The notes beneath the pieces are model-generated. The model made no database searches and was not told the DNA's origin. It saw only the letters and a program-made list of their open reading frames with translations. This document shows positions 32,449-43,200 of a DNA stretch of 64,000 nt, in pieces. The position numbers were made by a program, and so were the translations under genes. The DNA lies in the NCBI GenBank assembly GCA_031772625.1, contig CM062813.1:767870720-767934719 (forward strand), read 5' to 3'. Position 1 is the first letter of the stretch; every line of letters starts with the position of its first letter. The stretch comes from Pinus tabuliformis. Taxonomy: Eukaryota > Streptophyta > Pinopsida > Pinales > Pinaceae.

Positions 32449-33778
32449 AAATGAATGCATTATTTTTTTTAAATTAATTTATTTTTCCTGAGAAAAAAAC
32501 AACCACCTCGTAAATTTATTCATGGGAACGTGCTATGTTAAAAACATTAGTTAGGCTGAACATTTAATGTCTCACAACGAATCAAAAAAATGGCTAAGAG
32601 GCCAACAAGTGAGCAGAACACGCAGGCCGGCCAAGAAACCCCAAAGGGCGCACCAGCAAAAAAAAACAGAAACCCCAACAACAAAAACTAACGGGATTTC
32701 AAACAAAAAATTGGGCAAGGTCGCCTGGATAACTCCCAAAAAAACCCCACAGATTCATGGCATGCCAATCAGCGTTGAAGACCAAAATATGATGATAGCC
32801 TTTAAATTTTCAACTCTAAATTTCCAGAGAAGGTGTAACCTTTTACATAATGATCAAGCAATGAAATACATGGGGCTTTTACATAACCAAATGAAATCAT
32901 TAAGATCATGCAATGAAATACATGGGGTTCGACAGCTTGAAGGTCCTGATCTCCTTGGTACTAGTGGTAATGCTTCTGAGGACAAGGGCAGTCCTTTGAC
33001 AATAGCTCATATACAAAGGTTTCGAAGCTTCTCTATTTTAAATGGCTAAAGAAGATAGCTTCTATATCTTAAATGGCTAAGCAAGATTTGTTAGACTTGT
33101 GGATTTTAATTTATGAAACCATTTATACTTATGTTACCTGACTAATTGGCTCTCTTATGCACCAATGTTCTTGGATCATATGCCCATTTTGTATGGAATG
33201 TCTACTAAGTGGTTCCAGTTAATGGGGCATTGATTTGAGTGTTCAATATATTCTTATTCTTTATCAAAGTATTTTTTTGCTCTATTTGCTTTCTTCAATT
33301 TATGCCTTACGGTGTTTCCTTTGCAACATCTGGTGCAAATGCTAGTTAAAATCCTTCTAGGTTCACTTCCTTTTAAATTCATTTATTTTATTGGAATTTT
33401 GATTGGTTTTTTGCATGAGATCTCTTGGAGAGGATGGATATAAAATATTTTGGAGAAATGTTATGAAATTAACAAAGGAGAAAAAACATATTTGCATTTA
33501 AAATTGATGAATTTGAACCACTTCCAACAATTCTCTATTTTTGGCAGATTTTTGTAAATTATTAATATCAATTATGAGGAGGAAAGGGTTTCTCTTTTCT
33601 ACCACTTGGACACTTTGAGCATTTTTTTAAAGAGATTTTAGCTATAGGAGAAGGGGAAATACTTAGATTTGAGAATATTGGGCATATTCTTTTCAGAATT
33701 CAATCTTTGTTAATGGGGCAAAATTTGCACTTTTGTAATTATTCTTTCTACTAGAAGAGTTGATCATTTTGAGGAGAT
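32124..33778. other. Sequence downstream of the MLO exon, no supported gene
   Basis: It holds a (TA)n tract at 32402-32446. A 160-codon plus-strand frame (32567-33049) is rich in Lys and Gln and matches no family I know. GCAATGAAATACATGGGG is repeated there at about 32860 and 32911. The remainder to 33778 is AT-rich. Some of it may be the interior of the Copia-type element whose LTR starts at 33779. Confidence 0.45.
32402..32446. repeat. (TA)n microsatellite
   Basis: An uninterrupted alternating AT tract of about 45 bp. Confidence 0.97.
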
Positions 33779-34625
33779 TGTTGGAGATCCATTGTAAGAC
33801 AGAGCAAGGGAATATTGTTTTATTGTTTGTATTTCCAAATACCTATATTTGTTAATACAAATTTCACTTATTCAATGAAAGATTTGGATCAATCATGTTA
33901 TATTTTGCACTTCTGTTGGATATGTTGATGATTGTTCATTAGATGAACTATCTTGTCTAATGGAATAATAGATTTATTATCACTTTGCCTATTTTCTCTT
34001 GCATTAAATAAAATTTATGAGTAACTATTTATTTAGAAATTTTCCATCTAAAATCAATTTAATTTCCATTATACTTAAGTGAACGATTTCCTAGATTTGA
34101 TGGCCAATCATTCACTGTTATAATCTCCAAAATAGAGCATGCATGGTACTCATAATATTAGATGTTACAACTTTTTCAACAACTATATGTTCATCATTAA
34201 AAACATGTTAAGTCCCCAATGTATTTAACGTATTGCACTTGGTATTTGGGATCTATCTCCTAGATATCGAGTTAGGTTAGTGTCCTTTACATTTTCACAT
34301 TGCAGTTAGATTTAAACACATAGTTAGATTAATTAGTTTCATTAAAGAAGTCTCTTTATGTAAGAGCAATTGCATATGTGGCTTGGTTGAGCCCTTATTT
34401 CATCTTAAGGGTCGTTTTCCTGCAAGATCTCTGCAAGAGAGTAGATCTAATATCTCTCATCTTATAGGTAAGTAATAGAAATGCCACAAGTCAACGAGGG
34501 GAGAGAGGGGGTAACTGGACATAATAGAACTAGTCAGAGCCATCATTTAAATGAATTAGATTTTGATTTGGTACTCTGACTAGATCACCTTCCCAAATGT
34601 TGAAGAACATTTTTGGCCATCAACA
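33779..34625 (+). repeat. Probable Copia-type LTR at the right end of the composite insertion
   Basis: It starts TGTTGGAGAT directly after a purine-rich stretch (TTTTGAGGAGAT, 33767-33778) and ends GGCCATCAACA at 34625, so the termini are TGTTG...CAACA. A purine tract followed by TGTTGG is typical of plant Ty1/copia 3' LTRs. No matching LTR is present at 18907, so it is either a lone LTR or the remains of a truncated element. Confidence 0.55.
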
Positions 34626-35538
34626 CTCCCCAAAGAACTCATATGTACTCCTTAAGTATTTGAGGGTTCTACACTGCCATCTATGGGAGCAAGTGATGTT
34701 TTTCAAGCCTAGATCAGTGGATGAGGCTTGTGTATAGGAATAATACTTGGAGAACAAAGACTTGAAGAAAGTGAAATCAAGTGGATTAAAGCAGAACGAG
34801 AAATAGGGCACTTCTAAGGAGGAAAAGAAGAAGCAAAAAGGGGGAAAGAGAAAAAGATGAAAACCACGATATGTCAGTGCAAATATCTTAGCAAGCATTT
34901 CAACCACTACAACATTGACAAACAAACAAAGGAGAAGATTTGGATGTTGCATGTAGAGCTTAAATAGAAGAAAAGAAATAAATATAATAAGAAGACAAAT
35001 CTCATGGCCACTTATTTGAGCAACCAAGCTGAAAGTAATTCATATGTGGATGAGAAGATCGTTTGTACATTAGTGTAGAAGGAGTTGAATCTGAGTAGCC
35101 TTCAACAAAAGGAATAGAAAGAAATGAACAAACCCTTCCATATAAAGGTACATACTAAGAAGACCAAGATTGATGCTCTATTTGACTCAGGATTTCAAGA
35201 AAATATCGTTGCCACAGAGCTGGTTAAGAAATTGGGATTGGAGGTTCGTGATCATCCATGCCCATATCCACTAGGATGGGTAAATAAACATGTAGATCTA
35301 AAGGTAAAAAAACAACACAAAATTAGATTTTCCATTAGTGTTGATTTTATTGATGAAGTAGAAGTGTATGTGGTTCCCCTTGATGTATGTGTAATTGTGT
35401 TTGGGAGTCCCTACATGTTCATGTGAGATGTAATATTCATGTGGAGATCCAATCAGTATCGGTTTGTCAAGGATGGAAAATCGTTCATCATTAATGTGCA
35501 TAAAGGAAAGTAAAAAATTTTGTTGGTAAGTGCTAACT
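34626..35538 (+). pseudogene. Element B gag 3' portion and aspartic protease
   Basis: The reading resumes with SPKNSYVLLKYLRVLHCHLW and continues FFKPRSVDEACV. It then passes through a Lys-rich nucleocapsid remnant near 34860-35000, in which HFNHYN and MLHVELK replace a proper knuckle. The protease is open at 35124-35426 with ALFDSGFQENIVATEL (D-S-G intact) and CVIVFGSPYMF. Several stops lie before and after it. At 35538 the frame is cut by a solo LTR and resumes at 37394. Family identity comes from the familiar order knuckle, FHIKV-type strand, DSG, PYPLGWV. Confidence 0.85.
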
Positions 35539-37393
35539 GTAACACCCTACTCCCACACTTACCCAACCTAATCGATCCACCAGGGTAAATATGTGACAAA
35601 ATTTACTAAGAGATGATTCAACTCCCCAAGTATAGTTAAGGAAGTGGAATCAACAAACCAAAACAAAACTGACCTTCCTCAAGAGTTACAGGACCCTAGG
35701 GGCTAACTAACCACTCCAGGTGCCCAACCCATGAGTTAACTTGATTTTTGACTGAACTAAACCCCCACTCGCTCTCGTGAAAAGCTCTCCATGCGACTGT
35801 AACTATCCAGTCTCTCCCACAACAATACCTCCATGCGACTGTAGTATTTTTCAGGAAGTTCTGTTCCAGTGACCTCGAAATTTGAGCCACTTTTTCAGGG
35901 CTAGGATTCGAGCCTCTACTGAGAACTTGATGAAATTCTCAGAAATGATAAATAATAAGTAGACAAGGCCTGTAATGCGAAACTTGAACAAGGATATGAC
36001 ATGACTCATCTGAACCATGAAAGAAATTTTGTCAAACACATTATGAACATGTAATGTATAGGTCATAAAAACACATATGAACATAGGGACCTCATACTTA
36101 TCTGGGATTTGTCAAGAAGGTTTGACTCCCTCTCACATTAACATTTCATCTACTAACCAAAACATGATGAGAGCCATAACTCAAGACTATGATAAAACTA
36201 TACTTATAGCCAACATATAACCATATAAACAACAATAATATAACAACCATCATAGCCACATCATAAAAAATACATTTACACATAGAACATAAGAGGAAAC
36301 GGTTCCTATTAACATATGAAAATCCAACCAAGTCAGGGACTTCCATGTACCACCTAACCATAGATTGGGCTAAACCAAATCTTTCTTTCAGCCAATCACC
36401 CCCAAGCCATATTCCAAGCATGAATGTGGGATCATGGAATAAACCAAGAAAACCAAACCAGGGTTTCCAGAGACCAAACCCCCTCAACCATTAACCAGTA
36501 ATTCCACCTCACGATTGGATATCACTAACCATCACCAGATTAGTATCTACCTAAGCTGTCCAGGGCTACAAAGCATTTGTTCCAACTCAGATTCCAAAAC
36601 TATTAACTTAACCCACAACTGCCACCGGCCTCTAGAGTGTTTTTCCAACCAAGGTTTCCAGGACTAGTAACTCAACCCATAACCACAAGGAACATGAGAA
36701 CTAACCAGAAAACAAAAGATAAAACCCACAACACCATGGCTATCTAGGAAATGGAAAGGCTAGGAAAAACCACTATTAATCCAAGAAATCCTCCATGCCA
36801 ATGATAGATCATAACCAACTAACCACATGCATATGCCATGTATGTCGAAACTGGAAAGGAAAATACATGCAACTCAGTACCTGCAAGAAAAACTCATTGT
36901 AGCTACTGATCCCATTGTCTTTTTGTGCTTTCCTGCTTTTCCTTTGCTTTCTTTCTCCAAATCTAAGTATTCCACACCCCTCCAAGAGTGATACAAGGAA
37001 AATCTAAGTGTCCAAGAGTATGGGAGAGAGAGAATAGAATGAGAGTGCAAAAGAATGAACTGGTACTCAGAAGCCTTTTTATTATTGAGACCTCTTTTTT
37101 CTTCATTTTCCATTATTTTCCTACATTTTCCTCCTCACATGCAACCTGTGACCTTTCACCTTCCTTTTCTCCTATTTTCCATTATTTTCATAAATAAATG
37201 CCAATTAATGCCTCTTTTCCTTTTCCATTTCCATTGCCATTGCCAATTTCCATATCCATTTATTAATCACCAGTGATCCCCATCACTATGTTTTTTGCCC
37301 AACATTCAGCTTGGAATACATGCCCCATGACCTTGGTTATTATTTTTCCTTTATAAACTTTATTACATGGATTTTTAACCTGGGGCTGTTACA
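35539..37393. repeat. Solo LTR of a Ty3/gypsy element
   Basis: The 1855-bp block runs from TGTAACACCCTA to GGGGCTGTTACA, an end pair common in plant Ty3/gypsy LTRs. The flanks are ctaac (35534-35538) and ccaac (37394-37398), a target duplication with one C/T difference. It interrupts B's coding sequence, which continues on both sides. No primer site, polypurine tract or coding sequence accompanies it, as expected after recombination between two LTRs. Orientation cannot be fixed; no gene is supported inside. Confidence 0.85.
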
Positions 37394-37741
37394 CCAACCA
37401 AGCCAAGAAATTAATCAGTTCTAGCAAGAAATATGTTTTATTGTTTGTAGGAGAAATCAACCTATAGAAGAGTTAGTAAGAGGCAAGGAATCACTGGAGG
37501 GGTGTACTAAGAAACAAAAACAACAAGTAGAAGAGTTTCTATAGGCATACAAGGACGTGTTCTAAAAGCTTAAAGGGTTACCACCTAACAAGGAAATGTA
37601 GCACACAATCCATATATTGTTGGACTCCCCATTGCCAAACATTGGGATGTACATGCATTCTGTTATAGAAGAATGTAAGGTGAAGAAACAATTGTAACAA
37701 CTATTGGAACACGATGTCATTTGACTGAGTACATCACTATG
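37394..37741 (+). pseudogene. pol: Element B pol, protease-RT linker and start of RT
   Basis: The translation with stops reads through a segment resembling the start of Ty3/gypsy RT: KLKGLPPNKEM, then HTIHILLDSPLPNIGMYMH, then QLLEHDVI. It is cut at 37741 by element E and resumes at 55447. Confidence 0.75.
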
Positions 37742-38074
37742 TGTTGGGTCCATATAATACTAGTGATTACCCCATTACTATTGTAGTTATACCCATTATT
37801 AATATTGTTGTGCCCCTATTGCCCCCATATTGTTATTACTGTGCCCCATAGAATCCCTCTATTGTTATTTTTGTGGCTTTATATTATTATTGTTAGGTCG
37901 GCTGGGTTATATTGTGACTCCTTAGACTCCTATATATAGAAAGGAGGTTATGTCATTTGAATCATCCAAAAATTGTTCATTTGTGTAATGTAAAGGAGGT
38001 TGCCCCCTCGAAGAGGCTGAATTCTAAGGCGTTCAACTATCTTTTCTTTCTTTTTGTGAGTTGGTTTCATAACA
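37742..38074 (+). repeat. Element E 5' LTR
   Basis: It runs TGTTGGGTCC...TTTCATAACA. A TATATATA box lies at 37931-37938, a plausible promoter for the element transcript. Confidence 0.95.
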
Positions 38075-38076
38075 TT

Positions 38077-38088
38077 TGGTATTAGAGC
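38077..38088 (+). other. Primer-binding site of element E
   Basis: TGGTATTAGAGC lies two bases after the LTR and differs at one position from the initiator tRNA-Met site. Confidence 0.85.
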
Positions 38089-38717
38089 TTTGGATTCTAG
38101 GGTTTCACTGCTCCAAACAGGACATCGTGGAATTTTCGCTATAACTTTTTTTCTGCGAAGTTTCAGAAGCTAAAAAAGAACCCATTTGAGAAGACATTGC
38201 GCTGCATCTTAGATCCGCATTTCAGAGCTTTTTGCGCTATATTTGTGGAGATATGATATGAGGAAGTTGGTCTTTTTGCAGACTCCTGAATTACATCCCA
38301 AACAGGTGACCTGGGGAAATCATCGTAACTTTTTCCCTGAGCATTGGATTGAAATTTTGTAAGAAGGTACAGAAAGAGGACAGACTGCAGTTTCTTGTAT
38401 ATATTTTTTAGAGCCAAAGAACAAAACAGTGACTCGTGGCATGTCGTACAAGTTCGCTCTACTGAATTAGTCTATAATCAGGTCACTGTGGGAGATTTTG
38501 CATAACTCTTCCTTGGAGAATCCAAATTGGATCAGACTGGTGGCATTTGAAAGAGGACACAGAGGGCTACCATAGTTTCAATTTCAGAATTGGATTATCT
38601 GAAAGTACAGAGATACATCAGAGGAAATATCAAGCTCCTACAAAGTGAAAAAAGGGTGTGTAGATTCTTTTAAATTTTTTCTTAAGAGTGGTTTGAAAAT
38701 TTATTTTGAAGGAATTC
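38089..38717 (+). other. Element E leader, interrupted by element F
   Basis: Untranslated leader with no supported gene. It ends in the target site aattc (38713-38717) of element F and continues at 50493-50525, directly before the gag ATG. Confidence 0.8.
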
Positions 38718-40136
38718 TGTTGGTATCATCCCAAGACCCCTTTTTCCTCCCAAAAACATATCATTTATCCATTCATTTTCATCATATATCCCTTAGAATC
38801 CTTGAAAATTTATTATTAATAGTCTTATAGTTATTAAATTGCATAGAAATTGATTTAGGGGTTTTATGTTGAAGAATTAGAAGTTTTTGATGAAATGGTT
38901 ACAGGAAGTTCCCACATCCTGTAATAAGCTTATCGTTTGACATGTGGCGCAGCAGTTGGGCTAGAACGAAAGGCATGGATGAAAAGCAGAATGTCCAAGC
39001 ATGGACAAACACCTATCTCCCAGCCGAATCGATCCTCCTATATGCGCGGTCAACTCAAGTCAAAGCATGGCACCTGGCAGACAAAAGCAGCAACAACAAC
39101 TCGTTCTAGTTTTATTTGGTTTTTGTTCTTTTTGAAAACAATTAGGATAGAAACATTTTGAAAAGGCTCGATGTAATAAAAGCGGCAACAGCCGAATGTA
39201 CATTCATTGTAGCAATGACATGGCTGTGGATATACATATGTAAATACAGTCCGGTTAATGGTTAATGTTTAATCGTTGAATTGTTCCAGAACAGAGTTTT
39301 TTAGTTTAATACTAAGACCTATTCACAGTTACGACTTATGTATCTCGTGCATTGATTTGGTAGCCAGTCGATTATAAGCCAGTGTACCCTTGGAACGCGG
39401 ACGGGCCCTGCGTTCAATCGGTATACTGTCCATTTATTTCATTTACATTTCGGTTATCGTATGGTTTGCACAGTGATTGGATTTCGATTTCAATAGGTTT
39501 TATATGGTTTGCATAACAGTTACAATTACATAGCTTTCGATTTCCATTGAATGTATATTGTTTGCGCTTATGGTTGGTTTGCGTTTATGGTTATGCTGCA
39601 CAGTCATCACTGAGATTTGGAAGTGCGTCCTGTAAGGGATTCAATCCCTGTGTGTCTTGTAAAAGCACCATCATAAACTCTGTTTTTATTCCACAATTCA
39701 TTTATGCTCTCTATATAGTTTGATATAGTGTAAATATCATTGAATGCTGTGTGTTTACTGAACAAGGGTTTTCTGGGTAATATCTTTGTAAGGAGATTAA
39801 AATCATTGTTACAGTCATACGCAGTGCTTAGGTTTGCACAGTCATACACAGTGCTTAGGTTTGCACAGTCATACACAATGCTTAGGTTCAGAGCTTAATT
39901 TGGTAAATGCATTTAATGATAAGCATTGTAATCAAGTATATTAGTAAGGTAATCTGAGTGTTTGAATGATAGGTGACATATCCCAGCCTTCCGTAAAGAA
40001 GCCTTGTAACCTACATCATAATCACTTGGCCAACAATCCTTTATGTCTATATATTTTAGACCATGCCTCTAAGCTTACGCATCTTGGTCGATATTAAATA
40101 CAGAGTCTAGCCTAGTACCCTAGCTAGAACACTACA
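38718..40136 (+). repeat. Element F 5' LTR
   Basis: It runs TGTTGGTATC...GAACACTACA. A TATATAG box lies near 39710. A 26-bp unit containing CAGTCATACACAGTGCTTAGG is repeated three times at about 39810-39890, and an AATAAA motif is at 39175-39180. Confidence 0.94.
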
Positions 40137-40139
40137 TTT

Positions 40140-40157
40140 TGGCGCCGTTGCCGGGGA
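40140..40157 (+). other. Primer-binding site of element F
   Basis: TGGCGCCGTTGCCGGGGA is the site characteristic of Athila-lineage elements, said to pair with tRNA-Asp. It lies three bases after the LTR. Confidence 0.88.
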
Positions 40158-40244
40158 GGCGTACTTAAAGGATTCAAACAAAAAGAAAAAAATTTCAATA
40201 CAAAAAAAAATAAACAAAAACACAGTTAGAAATCATGTTCATTT

Positions 40245-43200
40245 ATGCCTAGACTTAGAGACAATCAAGGGAGATTTGTAAAAACCCCCCACCATCTAAA
40301 AACTAACCCATCATCATCATGAGCAGACTCTCTAGGGAATACAACACCAGCTGAGGAGGATATCCAGACATTGGAAGAAAGATTTTATTCAGGACAACAA
40401 ATTACTCTTGCTGAGAGAGAAACTCTATTTGCACATAAATCACAGCAGAAGCCCTTTCCTAGATCTTCTACACAAGGGAAAAGTAGTACAATTACCAAGC
40501 AATCTTCCTTTCTCTCTTTTCGACCAAGTGACACTGAAACAAAGAGACCAATTAGAATGGCTGAGGAGGGATCTGGATCAGTTCCCCACCAAGAGGAGGA
40601 GGAGTCAACTTTTAAGCTCCCTATACAAGAACCACAGGAGGATGAGGAGATCAAAATGAAAAATATACCCCCATCCGTGCTACCCAATTTCTATGGTATC
40701 GCTTCAGAGGATCCGGACTCATTCTTATTCGAGTTTGACATTGTATGTCGAACTTATGGTTATACAGATGATGCTCATAGGCTCAGATTGTTTCCAGCCA
40801 CATTAAAGGCAGCAGCCTTGAAATGGTTTATGGGGCTAGGTGAGCATGCCATAGTTGATTGGGATGGCATGAGGAGAATATTTCTAAGGAAATATCAGCC
40901 TTATTGCAGATCGAAAGACTCTAAAGATGACATCTTTAGAATGAGTCAGCAGGAAGATGAAAGCTTAGAAGAATATTTAGAACGGTTTGTCTATAACTTG
41001 CAAAAATCTAAACACCGAACAATGCCTCCTGATCTGGTCCGCACAATATTCTTGAAAGGTATCCGGGAAGAATACATGGATGATCTCAACTTAATGGGAA
41101 AAGGTGACATTTCTGCCTTACCCTTTGAAGAAATAGCTGAGCTGTGTGAAAAATATTCAAGGAGTAAAGCTAAAATGGGAAAGAGAACCTTGTCATTAAG
41201 GGTCACAAAAACTGCCTCTGCTAGTGTCACCCGGGCTGAAATTGGTAATCTTTTAGAAGAGTTTAAAACAGATTTGTTGAGCACTCTAGGGAACCAAATT
41301 GATACCTTAAAGGCCAAAAAGAAACAGGAAGAAGAAGATAATATCATGGCTATTTTCTGCCCCAAATGCCGCAAGAAACATGCATTAAAAGACTGCCCTC
41401 TAGAAAATATCCAAGTTTGTGCTTTCTGTACTGAACATCATGATATGTTTAACTGTCCTAAAGTTAAAATTTTGTAGAACTGTAACATGGCAGCCAGTAC
41501 AGAGATGGAAAACGTGTATTACATGGGCGCAAAGCGACCATGGCAGCCAAGGCATGCACCCCAAGGTATGTTTCCTAATCAAAATATGCAATTTCCTATG
41601 AATGATCAGATGTATGCACAAAACTCATGGAATGTACCCATGCCATGGCAGTATGGAAACCAACCAAAAAATCAATGGAGACCGTCTCAACAATACTTAC
41701 AATCTTATCATCCATATCCTCAATCATACCCACCTTACTCACAACCACATCAATAGTACCAAAAGCCATATCCATCACATTCTCAAACATATCAGCAACA
41801 CCCTCAGCAAGTTGTTTATCAGCCCCAACCTTCTCAACAAGCACTGCCTGCTCCTCTACCAATAAATGTACCACAACTGCAATTTCCAACTAACCCACAA
41901 CCTCCCAGACCCACTCAAATACCTGCTCAAACTGTCCCAAATCCGAATAATAGAGCAGAGAGGCCAGCCTATAATGTAGAGGAAGGAACTTCATACTCCA
42001 CACTACCTTTGCAAAACATTAATCTGAGGTCTAGTAGGGTGCTCCAGAAGGATTCTCCAATAACAGATCAGCAAGAAGAAAACTCAGAAAAAGACAATGA
42101 AATGACAACTCAAACAAAACCAAGCAGTGATACCAAAGATAAACAGATGCAATCACTGCATCCACCTTTTCCAGACCGATTGGTCCAAGTAAAACCACCA
42201 CTGCCTCCACCACAATTTGATGTCTTGGATGAACTTAAAAATGTCTACATAAAAATCCCACTGCTGCAAGCTATAAAGGACATTCCTATCTATACCAAAG
42301 CCATCAAAGACATGTGTCTCAAGAAGCCTGCTAGGAAAAAGATTGATCCTCAGACCATTCATGTTTTAGGAAATTTAGCAGGCCTTATGACCAATACCAT
42401 CTCCATGGAGAAGTATGTTGATCCTGGCATTCCCAAAGTGACCACCATCATTAACAACATATGGATTCCAAACACTTTGATAGATCTTGGAGCCGCAATC
42501 AATGTCATGACCCTTGAAACCATGAGAACGCTCCAGCTCATGAATTTGCAACATACCACGATTGTTCTTGAACTAGCTGATAGGTCCAAAGTCATTCCTG
42601 AAGGGATTTTGGAAGACATCATTGTCTCACTGGACTCTTGGGAGTATCCAGTGGATTTCCTAGTCCTTCAACCCAAATCCAATTTAGGAGGACACCCTAT
42701 CATCCTAGGTAGACCATGGTTAGCGACTGCTGATGCATTCATTGGATGCCGATCAGGCAACATGATTATTTCCAGAGGGACCGAAAGAAAACAACTCACC
42801 CTCTATCCATCGGCACAATCACCAGCAGTAACACATAACTTGTGGCTTGATGATAAATTTAATGATAAAGAAGAAGTACAATCTGTTTTTAGCATTGACC
42901 AGATCTATGATTTCCACGAAGACAATAATGATTTGGTAGAATTATTTCTTTCTCAACCCGATGTATCTGAAAATTTGAGAAATGAACAATATAATGCTGC
43001 AGATGTACTTCTGGCTCAAAACTTTCAAGAAACATGCACTATCCACTCTTTGCAATCTACATTTCACGACATCTTTCCAGTTCAATCCATCACCAATACA
43101 CAGAGTCAGGTCATAGAGATCAGTCCAGGGAAAACTTTGAACATAGGCAACCACCTAGACTCATCTCAGCAAGAGAAATTGATTAGACTCTTGAAGAAGT

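Larger units (their letters stand above)
18907..34625. mobile_element. 15.7-kb composite insertion in element B gag, carrying MLO fragments
   Basis: B's gag reading is broken at 18906 and resumes at 34626. The insertion begins TGTTG and ends CAACA, and the flanks are ctcca (18902-18906) and ctccc (34626-34630), a target duplication with one mismatch. Those are LTR-retrotransposon features. The right end (33779-34625) looks like a Copia-type LTR, but the left end does not match it. The interior holds intron-like DNA, duplicated blocks, three MLO exon copies and a LINE tail. The carrier is unresolved: either one element with captured genomic DNA, or several events that removed the matching left LTR. 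Confidence 0.6.

Noticed and set aside
32567-33049. 160-codon Lys/Gln-rich ORF downstream of the MLO exon
   Set aside because: Low complexity, no recognised motif, no splice or codon evidence, and an internal repeat. It is kept only as a note in the region entry.
18907-34625. Helitron or CACTA transposon as carrier of the MLO block
   Set aside because: The ends are TGTTG...CAACA with a 5-bp near-duplication. They are not TC...CTRR between A and T, and not CACTA termini.
41602-41893. Several overlapping ORFs in the F gag-pol linker
   Set aside because: The Pro/Gln/Tyr-rich linker opens other frames. The gag-pol frame itself runs through here with a single TAG.
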